From Tianweitania sediminis (GTDB taxonomy: Bacteria; Pseudomonadota; Alphaproteobacteria; Rhizobiales; Rhizobiaceae), in contig NZ_JAGIYY010000002.1 of assembly GCF_017813335.1 (NCBI RefSeq), forward strand, positions 434,001 to 498,000: a DNA stretch of 64,000 nt, read 5' to 3'. Shown piece after piece: positions 52,608-61,853 of this stretch. Made by a program: the position numbers and the translations under genes. Position 1 is the first letter of the stretch. Each line of letters opens with the position of its first letter. The notes under the pieces were generated by a model that saw only the letters and a program-made list of their open reading frames with translations, made no database searches and was not told the DNA's origin.

Positions 52608-53242
52608 CGTGCGCGCAAACTGTCGTAGCTGACCATGACGTGCTCGGCATAAGCCGGCCGGGCGGCCAGGCGATCGTAATAGGCGCGCAGCTTCGGTGTG
52701 TCGGCGCGGTCGAAGTCCATGTCGAAGTAGCGAAACAGATAGGTACCGAGCACCATGTCGGCGAAGCTGACGTCCCCGCCGCCGTAAAAGCCCTCAGCCG
52801 GCACGCCGCTTTCGAAGATCGCGGCGACTCCCTTGAGCTTCTCGATATTAGCCGACAGCGCTTGCGGCTGCCGGTCCTTCAGGGGTTGGGTGATCATCGG
52901 CCAAAAAACGCCTCCGAGGAAGGCTGGCACAAAGGTGGTCTTGATCCATTCAGCCCACTTGTCGGCAATCGCACGCTTTGCCGGATCCACTGGCCAGAAC
53001 TGGTCGTCGCCGTAGCGGGCGCCCAGATAGCGGACAATGGCCGCGCTTTCCCACAGCACCAGCTCGCCGTCTTCGATCACCGGCACGAAGCCGTTCGGGT
53101 TCATCGACTTGAACGCTGGCGTATCGTTGCCGCCGAACGCGCCGCCAACATCGAGCCGGCTGAAGGGTAAACCCATTTCGGTCAGCGTCCAGACCACCAT
53201 CTGGACATTCGAGGAGGTTGCACGGCCATGGAGGGTGATCAT
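52604..53242 (-). CDS. Glutathione S-transferase family protein
   Basis: The 212-residue protein has the N-terminal thioredoxin-like domain ([22 protein letters not shown], with the SNV that contacts glutathione) and the conserved [26 protein letters not shown] block, then an all-helical C-terminal domain. It begins one base after the choline sulfatase stop and overlaps the betA start, so it is translated with bet genes. No role in choline breakdown is known for it; thiol or aldehyde detoxification is a possible reason for its presence. Confidence 0.9.
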   Translation of the reverse strand: MITLHGRATSSNVQMVVWTLTEMGLPFSRLDVGGAFGGNDTPAFKSMNPNGFVPVIEDGELVLWESAAIVRYLGARYGDDQFWPVDPAKRAIADKWAEWIKTTFVPAFLGGVFWPMITQPLKDRQPQALSANIEKLKGVAAIFESGVPAEGFYGGGDVSFADMVLGTYLFRYFDMDFDRADTPKLRAYYDRLAARPAYAEHVMVSYDSLRAR

Positions 53243-53243
53243 G

Positions 53244-54773
53244 TCATTCGCCTCGCGGAAAGCGCTTGTTCTCTTCGAGAACGTTGAGGTCCATGTGGTT
53301 GCGCATGTAACGCTCCGACGCCTTCTGCAGCGGCTGGTATTCCCAGGGATAATAAGCGCCGTTGCGAAGTGCCGGATAAACCACCCAGCGCCGGGCCTGG
53401 CTGGCGCGAACATCGGCGTCGAAGCGCGCCATGTCCCAGCGCGCGCGTACGAAGGCGGTGAAGCGGGCCACCGTTTCAGCATGCGCGGGATCGGCGGCAA
53501 AGTTGGTGAGTTCGAGCGGATCCGCGTGGAGATCAAAGAGTTGCGGCGGATCTATTTCGCAATGAACGAACTTGAAGCGACCGTCGCGAACGGCAACCAT
53601 CGGCGCTTCAGATCCTTCCGCAGCGTATTCCATGAGCACCGGCTCGGTTCGATCCTCGCCGTTCACCAAAGGCATCAGGGACTGACCGTCCGTCCAGGGT
53701 GCGATACCTGAGAGGTCGAGGCCGGCGAGATCCGCGAGCGTGGGCAGGATGTCGAGGTTGGACACCGGCGTGTCGATCAAACCAGGCGCAACATCCTGTC
53801 CGGCGATCATCAGCGGCACGCGGGCCGAACCCTCGTAGAAGCACATCTTGAACCAGAGACCACGCTCTCCCAGCATGTCGCCGTGGTCGGAGCAGAACAA
53901 AATCAGCGTGTTGTCGGCCATGCGGGTGCGTTCCAGAACCGACATCAGCTCGCCGACCTTGTCGTCGAGATAGGAGATGTTGGCGAAATAGCCGCGGCGC
54001 GAGCGCCGGATGTCTTCGTCCGAAACGTTGAAGCTCGGATAATCGCTGGCTCGATAAAGCCTCTGCGAGTGAGGGTCCTGCTCCTCGAAGGGAATGTATC
54101 CGACCTCCGGCTTCAGATGGGCGCAGTCTTCGTAAAGGTCCCAATACTGCTTGCGCGCGACATAAGGGTCGTGTGGATGGGTAAAGGACACCGTCAGGCA
54201 CCACGGTCGACGACCCGGATCGTCCGACACGCGGGCAAACTCGTAGAGCTTCTGGCAGGCATGGAAGCAGACCTCGTCGTCATACTCCATCTGATTGGTG
54301 ATCTCGGCGACGCCCGCGCCGGTCACCGAACCCAGATTGTGGTACCACCAGTCGATCCGCTCCCCTGGCTTGCGGTAATCTGGCGTCCAACCGAAGTCGG
54401 CGGGGTAGATGTCGGTGGTCAGCCGCTCTTCGAAGCCGTGCATCTGGTCCGGACCGACGAAATGCATCTTGCCGGAAAGGGCCGTGTGATAGCCGGCAGC
54501 GCGCAGGTGATGGGCGTAGGTGGGCACGGAGGATGGGAATTCGGCGGCATTGTCGTAAACACCGGTGCGCGAGGGCAATTGACCGCTCATGAAGGCGGCG
54601 CGACCGGGGGCACAAAGCGGTGAGGCCGTGTAGTTGTTGCGGAACCGCGCCGAGCGCGCCGCCAGGGCCTTGAGGTTCGGCGCGTGAAGGAAATCCGCAG
54701 GACCATCCGGGAACAAGGTCCCGTTCAGCTGGTCAACCATGATGATGAGGATGTTCGGCTTCGTCATGGTCAT
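53244..54773 (-). CDS. betC: Choline sulfatase
   Basis: BetC releases choline and sulfate from choline-O-sulfate. The 509-residue protein has the formylglycine site C54-A-P-G-R58 within the sulfatase signature, the metal-binding start [12 protein letters not shown], and the [15 protein letters not shown] segment with second metal ligands. The C-terminal region ([29 protein letters not shown]) is typical of BetC and shapes the choline pocket. The ATG overlaps the betI stop (ATGA). The C-terminal end is one base from the GST start. Confidence 0.95.
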   Translation of the reverse strand: MTMTKPNILIIMVDQLNGTLFPDGPADFLHAPNLKALAARSARFRNNYTASPLCAPGRAAFMSGQLPSRTGVYDNAAEFPSSVPTYAHHLRAAGYHTALSGKMHFVGPDQMHGFEERLTTDIYPADFGWTPDYRKPGERIDWWYHNLGSVTGAGVAEITNQMEYDDEVCFHACQKLYEFARVSDDPGRRPWCLTVSFTHPHDPYVARKQYWDLYEDCAHLKPEVGYIPFEEQDPHSQRLYRASDYPSFNVSDEDIRRSRRGYFANISYLDDKVGELMSVLERTRMADNTLILFCSDHGDMLGERGLWFKMCFYEGSARVPLMIAGQDVAPGLIDTPVSNLDILPTLADLAGLDLSGIAPWTDGQSLMPLVNGEDRTEPVLMEYAAEGSEAPMVAVRDGRFKFVHCEIDPPQLFDLHADPLELTNFAADPAHAETVARFTAFVRARWDMARFDADVRASQARRWVVYPALRNGAYYPWEYQPLQKASERYMRNHMDLNVLEENKRFPRGE

Positions 54774-55351
54774 TCCCGGGGAAGCTTGGCGGACAGGTAA
54801 TCTTCCACCAGGGCAATGGCGGAAGCGGCGTCGGGCAATCCGTCCTTCAAGGCGCGGCGGATGTAGAGACCGTCGATCAGGGCCGCGACGCCTTCAGCAA
54901 CAAGGGCGGCTTCGGGGCGCGGCAGCAATGCGCACAGGCCGCTCATGAGATTGGAATGAAGCCGCCGCGCGTAGATCCGCAGCAAGCGGCGCAAAGGCTC
55001 CGTGCGCTGCGCTTCAACATAGAAGGCAAGCCACGATGCGATGATTTCGCTGCGGAACTGCTTGGGTGAGAAGTTCACCTCGATGATCGCGGACACGCGG
55101 CCGCGCGGGGTTTCGGCCGAGGCGAGCGCTGCGCGGGCATCAGCCCCGAGTTCAGTCAGGATGTGACGCATCGCAGCCTGGAGCAGGTCGTCCTTGCCGC
55201 CGAAATAATGATGCGCAAGAGCCGACGATACGCCGGCACGACCGGCGATCTCCGACATGGTGACATCAAGAGACCCGCTGTCGCCGATCGCTTCGATGGT
55301 AGCATCGATCAGCGCACGACGACGAACAGGTTCCATTCCGAGCTTGGGCAT
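54770..55351 (-). CDS. betI: TetR-family repressor BetI
   Basis: BetI represses the bet operon until choline is present. The 193-residue protein starts with PKLGMEP(V)RR, as in known BetI proteins, and has the TetR helix-turn-helix ([26 protein letters not shown]). The C-terminal ligand-binding domain has the [10 protein letters not shown] ending. A palindrome likely to be its operator lies 20 bases upstream (55371-55386), with the gene ordered betI-betC-GST-betA-ldt-betB. ATG 55351 is preferred to the internal ATG at 55336. Confidence 0.95.
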   Translation of the reverse strand: MPKLGMEPVRRRALIDATIEAIGDSGSLDVTMSEIAGRAGVSSALAHHYFGGKDDLLQAAMRHILTELGADARAALASAETPRGRVSAIIEVNFSPKQFRSEIIASWLAFYVEAQRTEPLRRLLRIYARRLHSNLMSGLCALLPRPEAALVAEGVAALIDGLYIRRALKDGLPDAASAIALVEDYLSAKLPRE

Positions 55352-55370
55352 CGCTCGGATCTAAAGTTTA

Positions 55371-55386
55371 TTGACTGATCAATCAA
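55371..55386. promoter_or_regulatory. Probable BetI operator palindrome
   Basis: TTGACTGATCAATCAA matches its reverse complement at 14 of 16 bases, with TGATCA at its core. It lies 20 bases before betI and covers the stop codon (55383-55385) of the DUF3750 gene upstream. Read towards betI, a TTGATT -35-like and a TTAGAT -10-like element (55364-55359, 16-base spacing) flank or overlap it, which suits repression. The promoter elements are only suggestive. Confidence 0.7.
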
Positions 55387-56177
55387 GCGGCCTCGGAGTC
55401 GAAATAGTCAGCGGGTTCATAGCGCCGGCGCAGCCCTTCGCTGAGGATGCGGCCGGGCCATAGCCGAACGGCGCCGAAGGCTGGAACGAGGATCAGCCCC
55501 TTCTGCAGGTCGATGCCGCCGACCAGACCAAGGAACTGGATCTCGAGCAGTCGCGGACCCACTGCCGCACCGACATAGCCATAGGCGCTGAAGGCGAGGG
55601 CCTGCTGTTCGGCCTGCCAGCGCAACGTTACGCGCGGGTGGAAGTCACGGCCGATCGCCGTAACTGGCATGCGGCCGATCTCAGGTGCTGCGCGAAGCAC
55701 ATGGGCCACGAAGGAGTTCGAGTTTGGTCCCGGCCATGCGCAATAGGACCCTTGGGCGGCGAAGGGATAAGAGGCGATGGCCGCATCCACCAGCGGGATC
55801 AGTCGGGCGGCCGCCGCCCCCTCGATCGCATGCTCCACCACGGGCATGTTGGAAAACCACAGGCCATCGGCCGGAAAGCCGTTTTTCCAGATGACATCGC
55901 CCCAGCCCATCTTGTCGTAGCGTTCATAGACGTGGCTGCCGGCGCGCCGGATAACGATCCAGGAATGGGAGGCAAGCGCGCCTTTCAAGCCGGACGTGCG
56001 GGCGCTGAGGACATAAACCGCAGCCGAGCTCTGGTGCGCGGGATCCGGTAGCAGGCCGGTCGCACGGCAATCCTCCCCGTCCCAATACTGCCATTGTGAA
56101 CGCTGGCACCACCACAGGATCCGCAAGCCCGCGGGAACAAGGAAGAAGAGCAGCAGAAGAAGAAGCAGCGTCAGCAT
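55383..56177 (-). CDS. DUF3750 family membrane protein
   Basis: The 264-residue protein begins with a long hydrophobic segment, probably a membrane anchor, then has the DUF3750 domain: LKGALASHSWIVIRRAG, YDKMGWGD, then WPGPNSNSFVAHVLRAAPEIG and AIGRDF. The SHSWIV histidine and the WPGPNSNSF block look like catalytic or binding residues of an NlpC/P60- or peptidase-like fold, though no activity is established. It is followed upstream by a paralogue and ends inside the bet operator palindrome. Confidence 0.85.
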   Translation of the reverse strand: MLTLLLLLLLFFLVPAGLRILWWCQRSQWQYWDGEDCRATGLLPDPAHQSSAAVYVLSARTSGLKGALASHSWIVIRRAGSHVYERYDKMGWGDVIWKNGFPADGLWFSNMPVVEHAIEGAAAARLIPLVDAAIASYPFAAQGSYCAWPGPNSNSFVAHVLRAAPEIGRMPVTAIGRDFHPRVTLRWQAEQQALAFSAYGYVGAAVGPRLLEIQFLGLVGGIDLQKGLILVPAFGAVRLWPGRILSEGLRRRYEPADYFDSEAA

Positions 56178-56306
56178 GGCGGGCCTTGAAAAGGACTCAG
56201 CGGGTTAGCTTTTGCTGTTGTTGTTTCTCATCGCTCCTTGATGAACTGATGAACCTTCCATGATGGTCCGATGACGATCGGCCCCAATTTGTTGCAATGC
56301 AGCAAC

Positions 56307-57056
56307 TCAGCGGAAGATCGAGGCTTCCACCCGCCCGAAGCCCGGTATTTTCAGGGCCGGCTGAACCAAGTCGATTCCTGCTACGACGCCCAGGAAATGA
56401 ACCTCGAAGCCGCTGGTCCAACCCGCGGCAAAGCCCACGAAACCGCCAAGCGTGACATGGAGGTCGCGGGTCTGCGGCGTCCAGCGGATATCGAAGACCC
56501 CCGGAGCGAAATCACGCCCCGTCGCGTTCGGCGGCATGCGCGCGCCGATCTCCGGCACTTCGCGCAGCACCCACGCCACGAAGGAGTTCGAGTTCGGACC
56601 GGGCCACACCACGTAATCGCCGGCGCGGGCATAAGGATAGGCGTCGACGGCTGCTTCCACGCGAGGGATCAGGGCCTCGGCTTGCGCTCCAACAACGGCG
56701 TGCATGATCACCGGCTCGTTGGAATACCAGCGGCCATCGGCAGGATAGCCGTTGCGGCGCACGGGGCTGCCCCAGCCCACAACGTCGAAGCGGTTGTATC
56801 GCGACGCGCCCTTTTCCTTGGTGACGATCCAGCTGTGGACGGAGATGGCTCCCTTCAGCCCGCCGAGTCTTGCTGCCATCACGTAAACGGCGGCTTCGTC
56901 CGTGTCGGTGACCACCGGCAGAACGCCGCTCGCCGACCAGTCCGCCGATCGCCAGGAGTTCGGCCGCTCCTGCAACATCCACCAGACGGTGGTGGCGGCA
57001 GTCGGCACGATGAACACAAGCAGGATGAAAAGAAGGACGGCTTTCAGAAGAGCCAT
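56307..57056 (-). CDS. DUF3750 family membrane protein, paralogue
   Basis: The 249-residue protein matches the preceding gene in layout: an N-terminal hydrophobic anchor, LKGAISVHSWIVTKEKG, YNRFDVVGWG, and WPGPNSNSFVAWVLREVPEIG followed by MPPNATGRDF. The two tandem genes point to a duplication. ATG 57056 follows GAGG about 11 bases upstream; a TTG at 57074 would also be possible. It is divergent from the asparaginase gene across 80 bases, and 129 bases separate it from the paralogue. Confidence 0.85.
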   Translation of the reverse strand: MALLKAVLLFILLVFIVPTAATTVWWMLQERPNSWRSADWSASGVLPVVTDTDEAAVYVMAARLGGLKGAISVHSWIVTKEKGASRYNRFDVVGWGSPVRRNGYPADGRWYSNEPVIMHAVVGAQAEALIPRVEAAVDAYPYARAGDYVVWPGPNSNSFVAWVLREVPEIGARMPPNATGRDFAPGVFDIRWTPQTRDLHVTLGGFVGFAAGWTSGFEVHFLGVVAGIDLVQPALKIPGFGRVEASIFR

Positions 57057-57136
57057 ACAGCGGGTAAACCTCAAACGGCGGGAACAGCATTTATGTAGGA
57101 ATGATCGCGGCCGCGCGCGATCACATTGGTGAGACC

Positions 57137-58141
57137 ATGACGAACCCTGTTCTGGCTGAAGTGCTCCGCGGCGAAGAGGTGGAAAGCCGCCATCGCGGCT
57201 CCCTGGTGGTCTGCGATGCAGCCGGCGGCGTGGTGCTGGCAGTGGGCGATGTGGAAGGGCGGGTGTTTCCCCGTTCAGCCGTGAAATCGATCCAGGCGCT
57301 GCCGCTGGTGGAAAGCGGCGCCGCAGATGCGTTTGGCTTCACAAACAAGGAACTCGCCCTGGCCTGCGCTTCGCATAACGGGGAGCCGGAACATGCCGCC
57401 CGGGCGCAAAGCATGCTGGAGAAAGCAGGCCTGGGCGAAGCAGATCTCGAATGCGGCACCCATTGGCCGAGCCGTCAGAACACGGCGCTGGATCTGGCGA
57501 AGGGCGGCAAACATCCAAACCAGCTGCACAACAACTGTTCCGGCAAGCACTCCGGCTTTCTTTGCACCTGCGCTCACCAGCACATCGCGCCGCGCGGCTA
57601 CGTGACGGCGGAACACCGGTTGCAGGAGATCGTGCGCGACGCGATGGAAAGCGTGACCGGCGCGAAACACGACGCGGCGCATCGAGGCATCGATGGCTGC
57701 TCCATTCCGACTTACGCGGTGCCCCTGAAGAGTTTGGCAAGGGGTTTTGCCCGCATGGCAACCGGTGAGGGCCTGGAGCCCCATCGCGCTGCCGCCGCAC
57801 GGCGCTTGTTCGCGGCCTGCATGGCCGAGCCATTCTTTGTTGCCGGAACGGATCGGGCCGACACGGCGATCATGCGAGCGGGCGAGGGGCGCGTGATGGT
57901 GAAGATCGGCGCGGAAGGCGTTTACTGCGGTGCGGTTCCGGAGCTTGGGCTGGGCTTTGCGCTGAAATGCGAGGACGGCGCCAGTCGTGCCGCCGAAGCA
58001 ATCGTGGCGCGGCTCCTGGTCATCCTGATGCGCGGCGACGAAGCCTTCGCGGAGCGCTTCGAACAAATCGCCAATCCCATCTTCACGAACTGGAACGGCC
58101 TTGTTGTGGGCGGCGTGCGGACGCCGGAGGCCTTCGCCTAG
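57137..58141 (+). CDS. Class 3 (rhizobial-type) L-asparaginase
   Basis: The enzyme releases ammonia from L-asparagine. The 334-residue sequence belongs to the Rhizobium etli type, unrelated to the E. coli enzymes. It has the serine-lysine pair S47-x-x-K50 in PRSAVKS, the THWPSRQNTALDL region, and the NNCSGKHSGFL motif with zinc-ligand cysteine. A second DGCSIPTYAVP cysteine follows. ATG 57137 is preceded by GGTGAG. It converges with the TIGR03808 gene and overlaps it by four bases. Confidence 0.92.
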   Translation: MTNPVLAEVLRGEEVESRHRGSLVVCDAAGGVVLAVGDVEGRVFPRSAVKSIQALPLVESGAADAFGFTNKELALACASHNGEPEHAARAQSMLEKAGLGEADLECGTHWPSRQNTALDLAKGGKHPNQLHNNCSGKHSGFLCTCAHQHIAPRGYVTAEHRLQEIVRDAMESVTGAKHDAAHRGIDGCSIPTYAVPLKSLARGFARMATGEGLEPHRAAAARRLFAACMAEPFFVAGTDRADTAIMRAGEGRVMVKIGAEGVYCGAVPELGLGFALKCEDGASRAAEAIVARLLVILMRGDEAFAERFEQIANPIFTNWNGLVVGGVRTPEAFA

Positions 58142-59463
58142 AGCACCTGATTGCCGGAAACCCGGAGGTTGGCAAAGGGCTGCTCCTCCCCTGTGGCGAG
58201 ATCTCCGGTGGCACGTTCCGTCCAGCGGTGGCCGATGATCGACCCGTTGCGTGCGCCCGAAATCACGTTGTCCGTCACCACCGCGCTTCCCGTTCCTTCC
58301 ACAACGGTCACCGAGATCCCGATCCCCGCCTCCCGGATGACGTTGTTGCTCGCAACGACGTTGCGCATGAACTCGCCCCAGCCGAGATGGATCCCGAACA
58401 AGGGCGCGTTTTCAACGACATTGCCGGTGACCACCGTGTCCGCTTCAACGGCAATGCCGGTGCCGAAGCCAGGCGGATCGCTGGGGTAAGGGCCGGTGGA
58501 GCGCAGATTGCGGACGATGTTGCCGGTTACCGTTGCCAGGCGGCCGCCTTCGTTGAAGTTGACCACGGAAATGCCGTTGGCGGCGCCGTCGACCAGGTTG
58601 GATCCGATCACCGCGCCGTCGAACTGGAACTCGGCGTAAAGCCCGGTTTCCCCGGACCGCAAGCAACTGTTGCCGGTGATCACGGCGTTTGATCCGCCAT
58701 TGGAGCGGATCGCGGAAAAGGCGCAATCCGCGATCTTGTTGTTCGAAACCGTGACTGTGTGCGCTCGAAACAGATTGATGCCGTTGCCAACCTGCCCAGT
58801 GCCGCCGCTTCGGGCGCCGATACGGGAGATGCGGTTTTCCGAAACGATGGTTCCGTCTTCGCCGGGTTCCCAGCGATGCACGAGAATGCCCCCATCTCCG
58901 CAATCGGCAACTGTGTTGCCGGCGATCGACAGCCCACGCGCTTGAACCGAATAGATCGCGTGCTCGGCAGCGCCGGTGATCGTGCAATCCTCCACGCGGC
59001 CGGCAGCACTTTCAAGCGCCAGGCCGCTCTTGGCGCTGTTGAGGATGACGCAACGGGTGATCGCCACCTCCGCTGGGCGACGAAGGTCGATCAGCGCCCG
59101 GCTGGCTTCGCCGAGCGGGGTGTTCGCGCCATCAAAGGTGAGCCCCGTGAGTTCCACATGCTCGGTGTCTTCACCCGTCACCATCGCGCCGCCGCCTGAA
59201 AAGATCAGGCGGGTCGCGCCTGGAACGCCGGTGATGCGGGTCCGGCGGGGCAAAACGAGGTTCGAAACGGCGTAGGTGCCAGCCGGCAGATAAACGACCT
59301 CGCTGCGCTCGGATGCCTCCTCAAGAAGGCGCTGCAGCTCTTGGCTGGATCCTGCCGCAGCTCCGCCGTCAAGCCCGCCGCGCAGCTGGGTTTGAGCCTG
59401 GACGAATGCGGGTGCCGTGGTAAAGGCCAAGCCGGCGGTGAGAAGGGCGCGTCGGTTGAGCAT
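58138..59463 (-). CDS. Tat-exported right-handed beta-helix protein (TIGR03808 type)
   Basis: The 441-residue protein has a Tat-type leader (LNRRALLTAG) and then many short repeats forming a parallel beta helix (GISVVN, SNNVIREAGIGIS, TGNVVENAPLFGIHLG). A pectate lyase-like or domain-of-unknown-function helix is expected; no catalytic aspartates are obvious. The family is known in Rhizobiales as Tat-exported repeats. It faces the asparaginase gene, with a four-base overlap. Confidence 0.9.
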   Translation of the reverse strand: MLNRRALLTAGLAFTTAPAFVQAQTQLRGGLDGGAAAGSSQELQRLLEEASERSEVVYLPAGTYAVSNLVLPRRTRITGVPGATRLIFSGGGAMVTGEDTEHVELTGLTFDGANTPLGEASRALIDLRRPAEVAITRCVILNSAKSGLALESAAGRVEDCTITGAAEHAIYSVQARGLSIAGNTVADCGDGGILVHRWEPGEDGTIVSENRISRIGARSGGTGQVGNGINLFRAHTVTVSNNKIADCAFSAIRSNGGSNAVITGNSCLRSGETGLYAEFQFDGAVIGSNLVDGAANGISVVNFNEGGRLATVTGNIVRNLRSTGPYPSDPPGFGTGIAVEADTVVTGNVVENAPLFGIHLGWGEFMRNVVASNNVIREAGIGISVTVVEGTGSAVVTDNVISGARNGSIIGHRWTERATGDLATGEEQPFANLRVSGNQVL

Positions 59464-59475
59464 TGGTTCACGGCC

Positions 59476-59697
59476 TCATCGGGGCAAGAGGGTCAGGCTT
59501 TCAATCAGCTGACATTTGTCCCTGAAGAAGGTTGCGAGTCCGTCTTCATCGATCGTTCCGTCGGCGGCAAATGTCACCAAGTGGATCGGTCTTCTGGTGC
59601 TGTCTCAAGGCTGTAGCCGTTGCAGAGCGGCTTCCATCTGCCTGTCGAAGTGCGTCTGGTCGTACGTCACTGCATCGACCCAAGTTATAACAACCAT
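59476..59697 (-). pseudogene. Small ORF interrupted by an in-frame TGA
   Basis: From ATG 59697 the frame reads 30 codons (ITWVDAVTYDQTHFDRQ then MEAALQRLQP), hits TGA at 59605-59607, and continues in the same frame for 42 codons (…IHLVTFAADGTIDEDG…) to TGA at 59476. The two halves together have a protein-like composition, but no ribosome site or family is recognised. This looks like a small gene broken by one stop codon, or two unrelated short frames. Confidence 0.35.
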
Positions 59698-59729
59698 CTA
59701 ACGTGGATGCATCTCTTGCAGTTACTAAC

Positions 59730-61853
59730 TCACGCCAGCAGCGCATCCATCAGCCGGTCTGCCGCATCGGGAATCACGGTGCCGGGCGGAAAGATCTCGC
59801 TGGCGCCAGCCTGCCGGACGGCGTCGAAGTCCTGCGGTGGGATCACGCCGCCGGCCACGATGATCATGTCCTCGCGTCCGAGACGGTGCAGCGCTTCCTT
59901 GAGCTCGGGGATCAGCGTCAGGTGACCGGCGGCCAGCGATGAGGCGCCGACGATGTGGACATCGCGTTCCACGGCGAGCTTGGCAATCTCTTCCGGCGTT
60001 TGGAACATCGCGCCGACGGTGACGTCGAAGCCGAGATCGCCGAAGGCGGTCGCGATCACCTTCTGGCCACGATCATGGCCGTCCTGGCCCATCTTGGCGA
60101 CGAGGATGCGCGGCTTTTCGCCGGTCTTCTTTTCGAACTGCTCGACCTTGCCTTGCACGCGATCCACGGTCGGGTTCTGGCCGATCTCCTTCCGGTATAC
60201 GCCCGAAATCGTTTGCACGACGGCAGCATGGCGGCCGAAGGTTTTCTCCAGTGCGAGCGAAATCTCGCCAACTGTCGCTTTGGCGCGGGCGGCGCGGACC
60301 GCGAATTCAAGCAGGTTGCCGTCGCCTTCCGACGCCTTGGTCAGCGCATCAAGCGCTTCTTCCACGGCCTGCACATCGCGGGTGCCCTTCAGCTGCTGCA
60401 GCTTGGAAAGCTGGCGGGCGCGCACTTCGGCATTGTCGATCTTGAGGACGTCGACCTCGATGTCGGTTTCGGGCTGAAAGACGTTGACGCCGACGAGCGG
60501 CTGTTCGCCGGAATCGATGCGCGCCTGGGTGCGGGCGGCGGCTTCCTCGATGCGCAGCTTAGGAATGCCGCGTTCCACCGCATTGGCCATGCCGCCAAGT
60601 GTTTCAACTTCGTCGATGTGGGCGAGGGCCTTGCGCACGAGCTCGTGGGTCAGACGCTCCACATAGGCCGAACCACCCCATGGATCGATGACACGGGTGG
60701 TGCCGGATTCCTTCTGCAGCAGAAGCTGGGTGTTGCGAGCAATGCGCGCGGAGTGATCGGTAGGCAGCGCCAGCGCCTCGTCGAAGGCGTTGGTATGGAG
60801 CGATTGCGTGTGCCCCTGCGTGGCCGCCATCCCCTCGATCATGGTGCGCATGATGTTGTTGTAGGGGTCCTGCGCCGTCAGAGACCAGCCGGAGGTCTGG
60901 CAATGGGTGCGCAACGACAGCGAGCGCTGGTCCTTGGGCTGGAAGTTCTTTTGCATGAGGGCTGCCCAGATCAGGCGGGCGGCACGCATCTTGGCGACTT
61001 CCATGAAGAAGTTCATGCCTATGGCCCAGAAGAAGGAAAGGCGCGGCGCGAAATGGTCGATGTCGAGGCCGGCCGCGACGCCTGCGCGAGCATATTCAAT
61101 GCCGTCGGCGATGGTGTAGGCGAGTTCCAGGTCGGCCGTCGCACCGGCTTCCTGCATGTGGTAGCCGGAGATCGAGATCGAGTTGAACTTCGGCATGTTC
61201 TTCGACGTGTAGGCGAAGATGTCCGAAATGATCCTGAGCGACGGCTTCGGCGGGTAGATATAGGTGTTGCGGACCATGAACTCCTTGAGGATGTCGTTCT
61301 GGATGGTCCCGGACAGATCCTTTTGCGCGACGCCCTGTTCCTCGGCGGCCACGATGAACAGGGCCATGATCGGCAGCACAGCGCCATTCATCGTCATCGA
61401 CACAGACATCTTGTCGAGCGGAATGCCGTCGAAAAGCTGACGCATGTCCAAAATGGAATCGATCGCGACGCCCGCCATGCCGACATCACCCGCAACCCGC
61501 GGATGATCCGAATCGTAGCCGCGGTGGGTTGCCAGGTCGAAGGCAACCGACAAGCCTTTTTGGCCGGCTGCGAGGTTGCGTCGATAAAAGGCGTTGGACT
61601 CTTCCGCCGTCGAGAAGCCCGCATATTGCCGAACCGTCCAAGGCTGCTGGACATACATCGTTGGGTAGGGGCCTCGAATGAAGGGCGCGATACCCGGCAC
61701 CGTGTCGAGGTAGGAAAGATTGACCACATCCGCCGACGAGTAGGCATGGTTGACGCGAATGCCTTCCGGCGTGGCCCAGGGATCACCGGCAACATCGATC
61801 GTGCCTGCGGTCTTCGGCGCGTGCCAGGCTTCTTTCGTGAAATCAGGAATCAT
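59730..61853 (-). CDS. scpA: Methylmalonyl-CoA mutase, large (catalytic) subunit
   Basis: This B12-dependent enzyme converts methylmalonyl-CoA to succinyl-CoA in propionate and branched-chain metabolism. The 707-residue chain has the substrate TIM barrel, with [17 protein letters not shown]-type sequence at about 70-85, and the B12-binding domain with DGHDRG (the cobalt-ligating histidine near residue 593) in its last 130 residues. Its ATG overlaps the small subunit stop by 4 bases, so both are translated together. Helper gene meaB is not in the window. Confidence 0.96.
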   Translation of the reverse strand: MIPDFTKEAWHAPKTAGTIDVAGDPWATPEGIRVNHAYSSADVVNLSYLDTVPGIAPFIRGPYPTMYVQQPWTVRQYAGFSTAEESNAFYRRNLAAGQKGLSVAFDLATHRGYDSDHPRVAGDVGMAGVAIDSILDMRQLFDGIPLDKMSVSMTMNGAVLPIMALFIVAAEEQGVAQKDLSGTIQNDILKEFMVRNTYIYPPKPSLRIISDIFAYTSKNMPKFNSISISGYHMQEAGATADLELAYTIADGIEYARAGVAAGLDIDHFAPRLSFFWAIGMNFFMEVAKMRAARLIWAALMQKNFQPKDQRSLSLRTHCQTSGWSLTAQDPYNNIMRTMIEGMAATQGHTQSLHTNAFDEALALPTDHSARIARNTQLLLQKESGTTRVIDPWGGSAYVERLTHELVRKALAHIDEVETLGGMANAVERGIPKLRIEEAAARTQARIDSGEQPLVGVNVFQPETDIEVDVLKIDNAEVRARQLSKLQQLKGTRDVQAVEEALDALTKASEGDGNLLEFAVRAARAKATVGEISLALEKTFGRHAAVVQTISGVYRKEIGQNPTVDRVQGKVEQFEKKTGEKPRILVAKMGQDGHDRGQKVIATAFGDLGFDVTVGAMFQTPEEIAKLAVERDVHIVGASSLAAGHLTLIPELKEALHRLGREDMIIVAGGVIPPQDFDAVRQAGASEIFPPGTVIPDAADRLMDALLA

